Below, piece after piece: positions 7,798-14,891 of a stretch of DNA of 46,453 nucleotides. The DNA is taken from NCBI GenBank assembly GCA_937928015.1, contig CALFXA010000225.1:1-46453 (forward strand), in the 5' to 3' direction. Source of the stretch: an uncultured Anaerolineales bacterium (GTDB taxonomy: Bacteria; Chloroflexota; Anaerolineae; Anaerolineales; Villigracilaceae). Position 1 is the stretch's first letter. Each line of letters begins with the position of its first letter. The notes under the pieces were generated by a model. The model searched no databases. It was not told the origin of the DNA and saw only the letters and a program-made list of their open reading frames with translations. Both the position numbers and the translations under genes were made by a program.

Positions 7798-9501
7798 CTA
7801 ACTGTGCCTCTTAGCTTTCGATATTAGCCATGTCCAGGCCGCTTCAAGATTCAATACGCTCCCCAGTTGTATCTCGGCCTCATAATCAAGGATAAATGGG
7901 ATAAGTGGGAGAGTAAATTTCAGCTTATGGGCAACATCTAATTTCGGTGCGTCAACCAATTCAGCGAGAGGATCAATACTGACATTGGATGGTAATTTGA
8001 GTTCACGTTTACGGATTTCTCCAAGAACTTCTCTCAGTTCGAGAAGAACATACTCAGCTTGATCATCAGATACCTTTCCTTGCTCTAGCATTGAATAGAT
8101 AGTCATCACTTCTTCTGAGCTGGTGGATTTGAGTTTATTGAGGACCTCGATAAATGAAACTTGAACTTGATCGCTTAACTTCTTCAATTCAAATAAGATA
8201 TCTCCCCTAACCTTCGCTACCTCAATATGTGTTTGCTCCATGCTTTTAATAAGCATATTTAGTTTAGAGTCCATCTTTACTAGTAAGCGTTGCGAATCGG
8301 AGCGACTTCTTATTTGTTCTAGCGTGTTTCGTGTAAAAGAAATAGATCCAATTGTTGAATGTGTGGCTCGTAATCCAAGAGGATATAACAAGAAATTATA
8401 ATGATCTAATAGTGAGCCGATTTCCTTGTTTACTTCTTCTAGTTCACTTTTTGTTCCACTGTAATGTAACTGTAGATAATTAATAAATCGATCTACTGCA
8501 AATTCTCGAAGAAGTTCTTCTATATGACCTAATCCTATTCTGACTGATCCTAAAATAAATCTTTCGCTATCCTCCACTATGACTAAATATGAGCCATACC
8601 CTTGAATTTCGGCAATTTCCAAATCGATATCCAAAAGTTGTATGGGCTGAACTGTCCCCCATTTTACTAGCCAAGCTCCACAGTTAATAAAGCATAGCTG
8701 CGCTATGATTTTGCCGTCAGCGTCAGAAGGAATCGCACCTGAGTCAATTATATGAATACCAGGTGGATATTTCATTAGGACTTTATCATTGGCTATTAGC
8801 AACGCTTCCCAATCACGTGGCACTTGAATCTTGTTGCCTATTTCGAATGTGCCATAACTTGATTCAGGGATGCAAAACATATAACTTTCTAAAGCATTTT
8901 GGGGAATGCTTATTTGCTTGCGCGATGGTGCTAATGCAAATATACCCGCGCCTACCCGCTGGAACCGTGATCCTGTGATTGGCTTACTAGACTGGACTAG
9001 CAAGGTTCGATATATGTCCTTCGCTTGGTCAGTTGATGTCAAGAGGTTTTGTTGGATGGCTTTTTCAAAAATCTCTGTATAATGCATGGGCATATCACAA
9101 GTAAGCAATATTTTTTCTGCTGCATTAGCTATTCTACATTTAGAGTGATTCATATGGCGCTCACTTTCTTGATAGAAATCAACGATGGATGTAGGTTTAG
9201 GGTCAATGAGCAACTTGTGACGAATATAATTGCCAGCCAAATTATCTATATTTAGGTTTCCCCAATAATGATCCCCTTTTTCGTTTGCCTCAACGATCTT
9301 TTTCTTCAGTTCGTCAAGTTTTTCTAATTGCAGCCCTTTACTGTTTCCTAACTCTCTTTTGATATCTTCATCATGACTAAAGCCAGTAGTATTTAATAGC
9401 GTTTCGAATAATAGAATATTAAATCGAATAAATAACAATTCGCCCAAAATAATATTAAAGCTGTCTGCTATTGGGTTTGCGATCCAAACTAAAGCTCCCA
9501 T
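7798..9501 (-). CDS. HARE-HTH plus SPFH-like multidomain protein, first cassette
   Basis: About 567 residues from ATG 9501 (AAAGGAT seven bases upstream; a TTG two codons earlier is also possible). Residues ~10-120 are helical with a charged coiled segment. Residues ~127-190 match a HARE-HTH/winged-helix domain (AAEKILLTCDMPMHYTEI, ending RFQRVGAGIFAL), a DNA-binding module found with restriction and chromatin proteins. Residues ~205-350 look like an SPFH/virion-core-protein-type domain (WEALLIANDKVLMKYPPG, then CGAWLVKWGTVQPIQLLD). The C-terminal ~200 residues are predicted coiled coil with a zinc-free tail. I know of no described protein with this order. It lies nearest the array promoter, so it should be the most strongly expressed cassette. 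Defence is plausible but unproven. Confidence 0.68.
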   Translation of the reverse strand: MGALVWIANPIADSFNIILGELLFIRFNILLFETLLNTTGFSHDEDIKRELGNSKGLQLEKLDELKKKIVEANEKGDHYWGNLNIDNLAGNYIRHKLLIDPKPTSIVDFYQESERHMNHSKCRIANAAEKILLTCDMPMHYTEIFEKAIQQNLLTSTDQAKDIYRTLLVQSSKPITGSRFQRVGAGIFALAPSRKQISIPQNALESYMFCIPESSYGTFEIGNKIQVPRDWEALLIANDKVLMKYPPGIHIIDSGAIPSDADGKIIAQLCFINCGAWLVKWGTVQPIQLLDIDLEIAEIQGYGSYLVIVEDSERFILGSVRIGLGHIEELLREFAVDRFINYLQLHYSGTKSELEEVNKEIGSLLDHYNFLLYPLGLRATHSTIGSISFTRNTLEQIRSRSDSQRLLVKMDSKLNMLIKSMEQTHIEVAKVRGDILFELKKLSDQVQVSFIEVLNKLKSTSSEEVMTIYSMLEQGKVSDDQAEYVLLELREVLGEIRKRELKLPSNVSIDPLAELVDAPKLDVAHKLKFTLPLIPFILDYEAEIQLGSVLNLEAAWTWLISKAKRHS

Positions 9502-9547
9502 AAACAAAATCCTTTGTTATATCGATGTGGAATACTTTTACCCGAGC

Positions 9548-9656
9548 GCCCAACTAGAGTTTAGACGGCAAATTCCGTATAACTGCCTATAGACGGCGCT
9601 TTCCATCTACATCGCCCCCTTTAAGGGGATCGCCTAATTCATTTAGGACGTTAGGC
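9548..9656 (-). other. att site at the promoter-proximal end (attI-like or relict attC)
   Basis: Minus strand: GCCTAAC (9650-9656) and GTTGGGC (9548-9554) bound a 109-base segment directly upstream of the first cassette. The internal arms do not form the clear L''/L' stem of sites A-F. It lies between the Pc-like promoter and the first cassette, where attI belongs. It may be attI joined to the cassette or an old attC that lost its gene. Confidence 0.5.
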
Positions 9657-9740
9657 GGCCAAAGATTAAAACATATATACAAAAGTGAACGCTAATCTAT
9701 ACAGCATGTCTGCTGTAGCATCTCCTATACCTATATAAAA

Positions 9741-9769
9741 ATTATATGTCGTTTCCTAGCGGAGTTCAA
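9741..9769 (-). promoter_or_regulatory. Pc-like promoter for the cassette array
   Basis: TTGAAC (9764-9769), 17-base spacer, TATAAT (9741-9746), reading toward all six cassettes. A 7-bp stem-loop (TACAGCA / TGCTGTA) follows the start. The IS target duplication begins only ten bases upstream of the -35 box. Confidence 0.7.
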
Positions 9770-9778
9770 CAAGGAATT

Positions 9779-11067
9779 TAGCACCCTCCAGGGCATTCTC
9801 AAAGTTAAGAGAGTAGGGCAAGCGCATGGTCCGGATTGGCGGCGAAATAGCGTCTGGCAGTGGGGACGAATTGGTGGTCAGTCTTTGCGATCAAAGCCAG
9901 GATCATGTTGTTGATAATGCACATGATATGAGCCGCAGCATGTTTGGTAAAACGAGTTTCATCTTCATGCAAAGTCACATCTCGACGGTAGTGCAAACCG
10001 TTCTCAATGCCCCAATAGGAGCGAAGCATTTCCAACAGTCGAGCTGGAGAAGCCTGTTGTGTGGATAAGCTGGTTATGCCATAGAGGGTCTCTTGTCTGG
10101 TGTGTCCTGTTTTTTGAACGGTCACGAAACGTTCCAATTTGAAAACCTGTTGAAGAAAAGGCCATTCCAGGAAATCGTTGAGCTGGCTGCTGGCGGTAAG
10201 GGTGCGTACCTCCAAACGTTCATGCCCTTTACTGACCACGGTTGCAGATCGAAAATCCTTCGGCGGACAGCCCATACCAGGCAGCAAGGGGATCGAAAGA
10301 TCAAACCAGTCATACAAATCTTGGAGGAGTTGGGGATGGTTGCCTTTCACAACCCACAGATAATTGCCGCTTGCAGTGCCAATTTGGATGGAAATCTGCC
10401 TTTGTGTATGCAGCGCATCCCCAATCACGACCTTATTGCGTACATTGATGCATGAAATCAAGCAGGGAGCCGCTGATATTTCATTCTGCTTGCTCTCGAT
10501 CGCAACTTGAGCCAGAGTGACCCCTTCGCCTGGCAGATAGATTGCCAACAAGTAGAGCCCATCATGTGCATCCGTATTGATCGTTCCTCGTGCGATCTTG
10601 CCATCCATGGAGGCCACCACATGATATCCAGCCTCCCCACTATGCTTGAAGTGTTCCCGAGCCAAATCTTCAAATTCTGTTACATCGATCCCACTTGCCA
10701 GCACGCGCCGATATGTGTTGTGATGAGGCATACATTCCCGTTTCAACCCCAACGACTTGATGATCCACTGTTCCCGCAGCCTTGCCCATTCCGCAATTCC
10801 ACTGGGCTTGTCTTCCCCACACAACTTGGCTAGAAAAATGCCCATCAGGATCGTTGCCAGTGCATATCGTTTCCCCTTTGCTTTGCGTTTATCGTGCAAC
10901 GCCTGAAATCGATTGTACAGACTGACCAGGTTTATTACACTTCCTGTGTTACACTCCATTTTGACCTTCCTTGGCCTCTTGTTTTGTGCGCTACACAAAA
11001 GTTTAGCCAAGAAAGGTCTTTTTTTCTACCCTCTTCCCCTACTTTGAGAAGGCCCTGTAGCACCCTC
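9779..11067. mobile_element. ISAs1-family insertion sequence with 10-bp target duplication
   Basis: The element spans 9789-11057 (1269 bp). Its ends are inverted repeats that read CAGGGCATTCTCAAAGT on the left and CAGGGCCTTCTCAAAGT on the right (one mismatch). The direct repeat TAGCACCCTC flanks it at 9779-9788 and 11058-11067. One transposase gene fills it. Perfect duplication and an open transposase frame indicate a recent, probably active copy. It was inserted between the array promoter and the polB fragment. Confidence 0.93.
9805..10959 (-). CDS. ISAs1-family DDE transposase
   Basis: 384 residues from ATG 10959 (AAGGAAGG seven bases upstream); a start 17 codons earlier is possible but lacks that site. 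N-terminal ISAs1-associated domain (LYNRFQALHDKRKAKGKRY, LAKLCGEDKPSGIAEW), then the RNase H-like catalytic core: SMDGKIARGT (first Asp), VVIGDALHTQ (second Asp), and YWGIENGLHYRRDVTLHEDE (Glu). Length and residue order fit a complete transposase. It cuts and pastes or copies the surrounding element. No frameshift is seen, so it should be functional. Confidence 0.92.
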   Translation of the reverse strand: MECNTGSVINLVSLYNRFQALHDKRKAKGKRYALATILMGIFLAKLCGEDKPSGIAEWARLREQWIIKSLGLKRECMPHHNTYRRVLASGIDVTEFEDLAREHFKHSGEAGYHVVASMDGKIARGTINTDAHDGLYLLAIYLPGEGVTLAQVAIESKQNEISAAPCLISCINVRNKVVIGDALHTQRQISIQIGTASGNYLWVVKGNHPQLLQDLYDWFDLSIPLLPGMGCPPKDFRSATVVSKGHERLEVRTLTASSQLNDFLEWPFLQQVFKLERFVTVQKTGHTRQETLYGITSLSTQQASPARLLEMLRSYWGIENGLHYRRDVTLHEDETRFTKHAAAHIMCIINNMILALIAKTDHQFVPTARRYFAANPDHALALLS

Positions 11068-11083
11068 CCAATGGGCGCAGGTC

Positions 11084-11224
11084 CTACGGCCTGTACCTCT
11101 TGATCAGCCGCTCCAGCGCACCCTCTACCGTCCGCCTCGCGCGAACCTGCCCTCGCGTGTAGACCAACTTCACGTGCTGGCCAGGCCGCAGACTCTTGCC
11201 CGACGCCTCCAGCTGGCGCAGCCT
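11084..11224 (-). pseudogene. C-terminal fragment of a second PolB-like polymerase
   Basis: On the minus strand this segment reads LRQLEASGKSLRPGQHVK, then LVYTRGQVRAR, and stops after LIKRYRP at 11084-11086. It repeats, with about 70 bases nearly identical at DNA level (11153-11222 against 11473-11542), the region near the C-terminus of the intact polymerase next door, then diverges. No start or upstream domain is present. It is either a partial duplication of polB or the tail of a lost paralogue. Confidence 0.75.
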
Positions 11225-11294
11225 GAGAGCACCAGGTCGCATCATTTTTTCAGGGTAGCTACCTTGATCACTCGCCTTGACAAAGCACCCACTC

Positions 11295-13487
11295 TCACCA
11301 CAGCCTCAACTGCACCTCCTCCCCCAATTGTGTTCCCCAATTGGAAGGGGTCACGAACGGCCCCAACACCGTCTCCCCCGCCCGCACCAATAGCCTCGCA
11401 TACCGCTCCAGATCCACCTCGCGCCGATCCATCTCCTCGGGCAAGTCCCATGCCCGCGCGCGCACATTGCCCCGCGTGTAGATCAACTTCACGTGCTGGC
11501 CAGGCCGCAGACTCTTGCCCACCGCCTCCAGCTGGCGCAGCGCCACCGCCGTCGGCGTCGGCGCGCGGAACTCCTCCAGCGTTCGGCTCACCGTCATCCG
11601 CACGATCAACTGCTCCAGCGGCACCCGCCCGCTTCGTAACTCGGCCAGCCTGCGCCGCAGGACGGCCTGTGCCTCCCCCACTTCTTCCCGCGCCAGGCAT
11701 TCCAACATTTCCTTCTGGGTCTCCGCCACGAAGACGGGCGTATCATGGCGGCGCGTCTCGATCCCCCGCGTCTTGATCTCCCCACTCTGGAACACCCCGA
11801 AATAGCGGTTCGGCACCGCAATGCGCGCATCCATGCGCGAGGGCAGGAAGGCCACCCACCGAAAGATGCCATCCAGCGCGATCGGTAATCCCGTGCGCGC
11901 CGTGATGTCGTCCAGCAGCGGCTGGAACTGTTCGGGCGTGGAGTGGCCCGCCTGCTGCACCCACAACCCATCCACGTACAGGTGCAACACCCGATAGCCC
12001 CTGTCCTCCGCCGCTTCCTTCGCCCGCAGCAGGATCTCGCGCCCGTAGGCTGTCACCGCCTCGTGCGCTTCGATCCGCCCAAAGCGGGCGTTGCGATATC
12101 CCAGGTATCCAAAGCAGGTCACCAGCAGCCATTTGTGTGCCGCCGCCTGCGCCTGGTAGCCTTGGGTGCGGCAGTCCCATTTCGAGAGCCCCAGCAGACT
12201 GCGCTTGAGTCGGATGCGTTTCTCCAACAGCGGACCCAGCGTCTGCGGGATCAAGCCTGGGTTCTTTCGGTCCACGATCATATCCAGTTCGGGCACCGCT
12301 TCCGCCGTCGGGCGCCGTGTTCCCACCGTCTCAGGCGAGACGTTGAAATGCACCATGATGCTCGGGTACATCGAGATGAAGTCGATCTCGGCCACGTCCC
12401 GATGCAGTCCTACGATCGGGTCATACACCATCCCGCCCATGTCCATTTGCAGCAGTTCTGCGGGGTTCTTGGGCCGCTCCACCTGTTCCTTGCGCAGCGG
12501 CACCAGCGTACCCTGTGCCAGCGCGGTCACGATCTGCATGGCCGAGATGCCCGTCCCAGGCGAGACGCGCGCCGCGGTCTGGATCGGTAGCGAGGTCACC
12601 CGCGCCATCTCCATCACGCCGTGCAGTCCGTAGTCGTGATACATCACCGTGTTCTCCGCGTCGATGTGCAGCCGTCCCGCCAGGTGGAACTGCCTGCCGC
12701 GGTAAATGACCTGGTTGTATGCGAAGTAACTGCGTTCCTCCTTCTGGCGGATCGGCCCATCGGGGTCGCGGTTGAGTGGCAGCGCCCGCCCTTCCGCCAT
12801 CTGTAACAACTTGGGGAACAGCCACGTGTCCCCGCGCGAGGTCACCAGCAGGTCGGGGTCCTGCTCCTTGATCATCAGTCCCAGCACCGCCAACAGGGAC
12901 GGGTTATCCTCCAGCGCCAGCGCCGAGGTGCCGCGCTTCGAGGTCACCAACAATCGGCGCGGCGCGGCGTGGAATGGGTCCCCCTCGGGTTCGAGCGTCA
13001 GGATGCGCAGCGGCGGCGGCGTGGGGTCCAGTTCCCAGCGTGAGTCCAGCACCGCCAGTTCCTGGACCTGGTCCTGATCGTCCACGCTCAGCCCCATCCT
13101 TGCCAGCGGGTAGGTTCCGTATCGCGCCGCGTGCCGCAGCGCCACGTGCAGATCGGCATCGTAGAAGGTCAGGTCGGGAAAGGCCTCGCTCACCTGGCGG
13201 TACAGCTTCGGCAGCGCGGCGGGGTCGTCCAGCTGGGCCGAGAGCACCACCGTATCCCCGCGAAAGAGATCCCGCCGTTCGGTCCGCGCCAGGCGGATGC
13301 GCAGCGGTTGACTCTGCAGGTGGATCCACAGCGCGCGCAGGCGCGCCGAGGGTCCCGCCGCATAGAAGGTCACGGGGAAGTGCTGATACACACAGCGCTG
13401 CTGGCCATCGTCGCACAACAGCCATAGCGCCAGCCCGCGCTCGGGGTGCGCATACAGGTCCAGCAGCCAGCCCGTGATCTCACGCAT
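11295..13487 (-). CDS. Family B DNA polymerase, divergent PolB2-like, likely translesion
   Basis: 730 residues. ATG 13487 was chosen because AGGAGG sits at the right distance and it overlaps the upstream stop by 8 bases. Motif A is intact (DFISMYPSI, 369-377). Motif B is recognisable (HKWLLVTCFGYLGY, ~451-464). Motif C reads LYVDGLWV (503-510): the first catalytic Asp (506) is kept but the second of the usual DTD is Leu508. The exonuclease region has TLE (164-166) where DIE is expected, so proofreading is probably lost. These traits recall archaeal/bacterial PolB2, a group with altered catalytic motifs linked to damage tolerance. The last five residues, QLRLW, form a beta-clamp-binding motif, as at the C-terminus of E. 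coli Pol II. Third gene of a coupled operon with a RecA-like protein. Either a specialised TLS polymerase or a structural, inactive subunit. Confidence 0.85.
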   Translation of the reverse strand: MREITGWLLDLYAHPERGLALWLLCDDGQQRCVYQHFPVTFYAAGPSARLRALWIHLQSQPLRIRLARTERRDLFRGDTVVLSAQLDDPAALPKLYRQVSEAFPDLTFYDADLHVALRHAARYGTYPLARMGLSVDDQDQVQELAVLDSRWELDPTPPPLRILTLEPEGDPFHAAPRRLLVTSKRGTSALALEDNPSLLAVLGLMIKEQDPDLLVTSRGDTWLFPKLLQMAEGRALPLNRDPDGPIRQKEERSYFAYNQVIYRGRQFHLAGRLHIDAENTVMYHDYGLHGVMEMARVTSLPIQTAARVSPGTGISAMQIVTALAQGTLVPLRKEQVERPKNPAELLQMDMGGMVYDPIVGLHRDVAEIDFISMYPSIMVHFNVSPETVGTRRPTAEAVPELDMIVDRKNPGLIPQTLGPLLEKRIRLKRSLLGLSKWDCRTQGYQAQAAAHKWLLVTCFGYLGYRNARFGRIEAHEAVTAYGREILLRAKEAAEDRGYRVLHLYVDGLWVQQAGHSTPEQFQPLLDDITARTGLPIALDGIFRWVAFLPSRMDARIAVPNRYFGVFQSGEIKTRGIETRRHDTPVFVAETQKEMLECLAREEVGEAQAVLRRRLAELRSGRVPLEQLIVRMTVSRTLEEFRAPTPTAVALRQLEAVGKSLRPGQHVKLIYTRGNVRARAWDLPEEMDRREVDLERYARLLVRAGETVLGPFVTPSNWGTQLGEEVQLRLW

Positions 13488-13767
13488 CTCCTCCTCCCTC
13501 CAGTCTCTCCAGCCGCCTGCGCATCGACTCCATTTCCTCTCGCAGCCACAGGATCTCCTTGTGGTTCTCCAATTGCATCGAGAGCAGGAAGGTCTCGAAC
13601 GGCAGCAGATGGCCCGCATGGGCGGCGGCCGCGCGATGCTTGTAGGCCGCCGTGAACATCGAGTCGAAGACCACTTGGTCCTCCCGTCGTAACGCGCGGC
13701 GGAAGCGGGCCAGGTTCTCCTGCTCGCGGTGCAGCAGATCGGTGATGGTCGGGGTGACGTTGCCCAT
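13480..13767 (-). CDS. Small helical protein between the RecA-like and polymerase genes
   Basis: 95 residues from ATG 13767. The start overlaps the upstream stop (TGATG), and its own stop overlaps the polymerase start by 8 bases, so all three genes are translationally coupled. Nearly the whole chain is predicted helical: an N-terminal REQENLARFRRALRREDQ segment, a middle HAGHLLPFETFLLSMQLE segment, and a basic/acidic coiled tail (EILWLREEMESMRRRLERLE). No enzyme motif. I believe similar small proteins accompany PolB2-type genes in other bacteria, but cannot check. It probably bridges the polymerase and the RecA-like protein. Confidence 0.75.
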   Translation of the reverse strand: MGNVTPTITDLLHREQENLARFRRALRREDQVVFDSMFTAAYKHRAAAAHAGHLLPFETFLLSMQLENHKEILWLREEMESMRRRLERLEGGGDA

Positions 13768-14285
13768 CAGAACAATCCTGGCTGGGTGGCGGTCGGCGCG
13801 GGCGCTTCGTAGGCCAGCACCTGCGAGGCGGCGGCGCGCAGCTGGTCCAGCATCCAGCGCGCCTCGGGCGTGTCGGGCGGCGGGTGGACGCTCACCGCCA
13901 GCCCCGCCCCACGGTTCAGGGCCTGAAAGGCCTGCACCGTTCCCGCCAGCAGGTGCCGCCTCTGCTCGAAGGGCACGTTCTCGTCCTGAAAGGTGGATAG
14001 CAGATCCAGCACCAGCACGGGCAGCGGACTGGAGGCGTGCAGCTCGATCAGCCGTGCGGCTTCGAAGCAGGTGAAGGCGCGCTGCACCTGGATTCTCTCC
14101 AGCACCTCCAGCCTGCCCCGTGCGGCCCGCGCCACCACCGTGGCGTCGAACTGCCGTCCGCAGTCCAGCACGGCCAGCGGCCGTTCGTGGGCCACCTGGG
14201 CCGCGGCGATCAGCAGCCGATGGCGCATCGGGCGCGGCAGGATCCACAGGGTCCATCCGTTGGGGCGCAGGTCCAGGTCATTCAT
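13767..14285 (-). CDS. RecA-like ATPase-fold protein without P-loop, clamp motif at C-end
   Basis: 172 residues from ATG 14285 (GGCGGA directly upstream). The fold pattern is RecA/ImuA-like: beta strands LAVLDCG and PVLVLDLLSTFQD (Walker B-like, Asp94) and a helix-rich QVQRAFTCFEAARLIELH segment. The Walker A position (WTLWILPRPMRHR) has no GKT/S, so ATP binding is doubtful. The chain ends in QPGLF, a beta-clamp-binding pentapeptide at the extreme C-terminus. In ImuA-ImuB-DnaE2 mutasomes an ImuA RecA-like protein and a clamp-binding pseudo-polymerase serve a TLS polymerase; here one small protein seems to combine both roles for a family B enzyme. First gene of the three-gene operon, 24 bases after an intrinsic terminator. 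Confidence 0.7.
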   Translation of the reverse strand: MNDLDLRPNGWTLWILPRPMRHRLLIAAAQVAHERPLAVLDCGRQFDATVVARAARGRLEVLERIQVQRAFTCFEAARLIELHASSPLPVLVLDLLSTFQDENVPFEQRRHLLAGTVQAFQALNRGAGLAVSVHPPPDTPEARWMLDQLRAAASQVLAYEAPAPTATQPGLF

Positions 14286-14308
14286 TCCGCCAGCATAGCC
14301 CAGGTGTG

Positions 14309-14337
14309 GAAAATAAAAAATCACCCGACGGGTGATT
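14309..14337 (-). terminator. Intrinsic terminator after the LuxR-type regulator gene
   Basis: Minus strand: AATCACCCG and CGGGTGATT form a 9-bp stem followed by TTTTTTATTT. It lies 60 bases after the regulator's stop and 24 bases before the start of the RecA-like gene, separating the two transcription units unless it is read through. Confidence 0.8.
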
Positions 14338-14397
14338 CAGGGGGTACCCAACTTGGGGGAGGCACGGCTGGCGGGTTAACCCACCAACCGTCCAGAT

Positions 14398-14805
14398 TTA
14401 GGTGTTCCAGGCGCTGAAATCCCACTCCTTCAACAGCAACCGCAGCTCGGTGCGGTTCCGCACGCCAAACTTGACCATCGCGGTCCTGAGGTGCGTCTTG
14501 ACCGTCTCGGGCGAGATCCCCAACCTGCCCGCGATCTGGCGGTTGGTGAGTCCCAGGCACGCCAGCGCCACCGCCTCCTGCTCGCGCGGCGAGAGCGCGC
14601 TCCACTTCGGCAGGACGTCGTCCACGGAATAATATTGGGTCAGGCCCGCGGCCAACAGGTCTTGGAGGAAAACGTGTTCAGGTCGGCCCTCATGCTGTGC
14701 AAGGGTGGCCAGCGTGGTCTGCATGCTTTCGCTGAGCTCATAGGTACGGGGGCTGGATTTCGGACGCAAGCCTATCAGGCGCAGCACGCGCTCCCAGATA
14801 GACAT
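14398..14805 (-). CDS. LuxR-type HTH regulator, leaderless and SOS-controlled
   Basis: 135 residues. The N-terminal half has a helical segment that resembles a ribbon-helix-helix or Arc-like piece (SESMQTTLATLAQHEGRPEH). The C-terminal half is a complete LuxR/GerE HTH (LSPREQEAVALACLGLTNRQ, then IAGRLGISPETVKTHLRTAM, residues ~70-115). No receiver or ligand-binding domain. The -10 box ends six bases before the ATG, so the mRNA should start at the start codon. The promoter spacer is a perfect GAAC-N4-GTTC palindrome. The position just upstream of the polymerase operon suggests it controls that operon after DNA damage; that link is inference. Confidence 0.85.
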   Translation of the reverse strand: MSIWERVLRLIGLRPKSSPRTYELSESMQTTLATLAQHEGRPEHVFLQDLLAAGLTQYYSVDDVLPKWSALSPREQEAVALACLGLTNRQIAGRLGISPETVKTHLRTAMVKFGVRNRTELRLLLKEWDFSAWNT

Positions 14806-14811
14806 GCAGGT

Positions 14812-14840
14812 ATTATATTAGAACGCCCGTTCTAAGTCAA
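14812..14840 (-). promoter_or_regulatory. Leaderless promoter with LexA-type operator in the spacer
   Basis: TTGACT (14835-14840), 17-base spacer, TATAAT (14812-14817), six bases to ATG 14805. The spacer carries the perfect 16-base palindrome TAGAACGGGCGTTCTA (14819-14834), i.e. GAAC-N4-GTTC, the core recognised by LexA/DinR proteins of Gram-positives and reported for Chloroflexi. A bound repressor would block RNA polymerase completely. Confidence 0.85.
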
Positions 14841-14891
14841 TCCAGCCCAGGTTTTTCTCACGCTTTCAGCTGGAGTACATCGCACGCATGG

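Noticed and set aside
9548..9656. Calling this site a definite attI
   Set aside because: It is in the right place but no integrase is present, and its arms do not match known attI layouts. It is kept as an attI-like or relict attC site.
11242..13655. Long open frames on both strands overlapping the polymerase gene (up to 170 residues and more)
   Set aside because: They arise from high GC content. They are Pro/Arg/Ala-rich, lack ribosome binding sites and match no domain, while the polymerase frame has clear motifs.
13480..14256. A 258-residue reading of the frame holding the small helical protein
   Set aside because: Its first 160 residues run out of frame over the RecA-like gene and are low-complexity. 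The ATG at 13767 with TGATG coupling is the better start.
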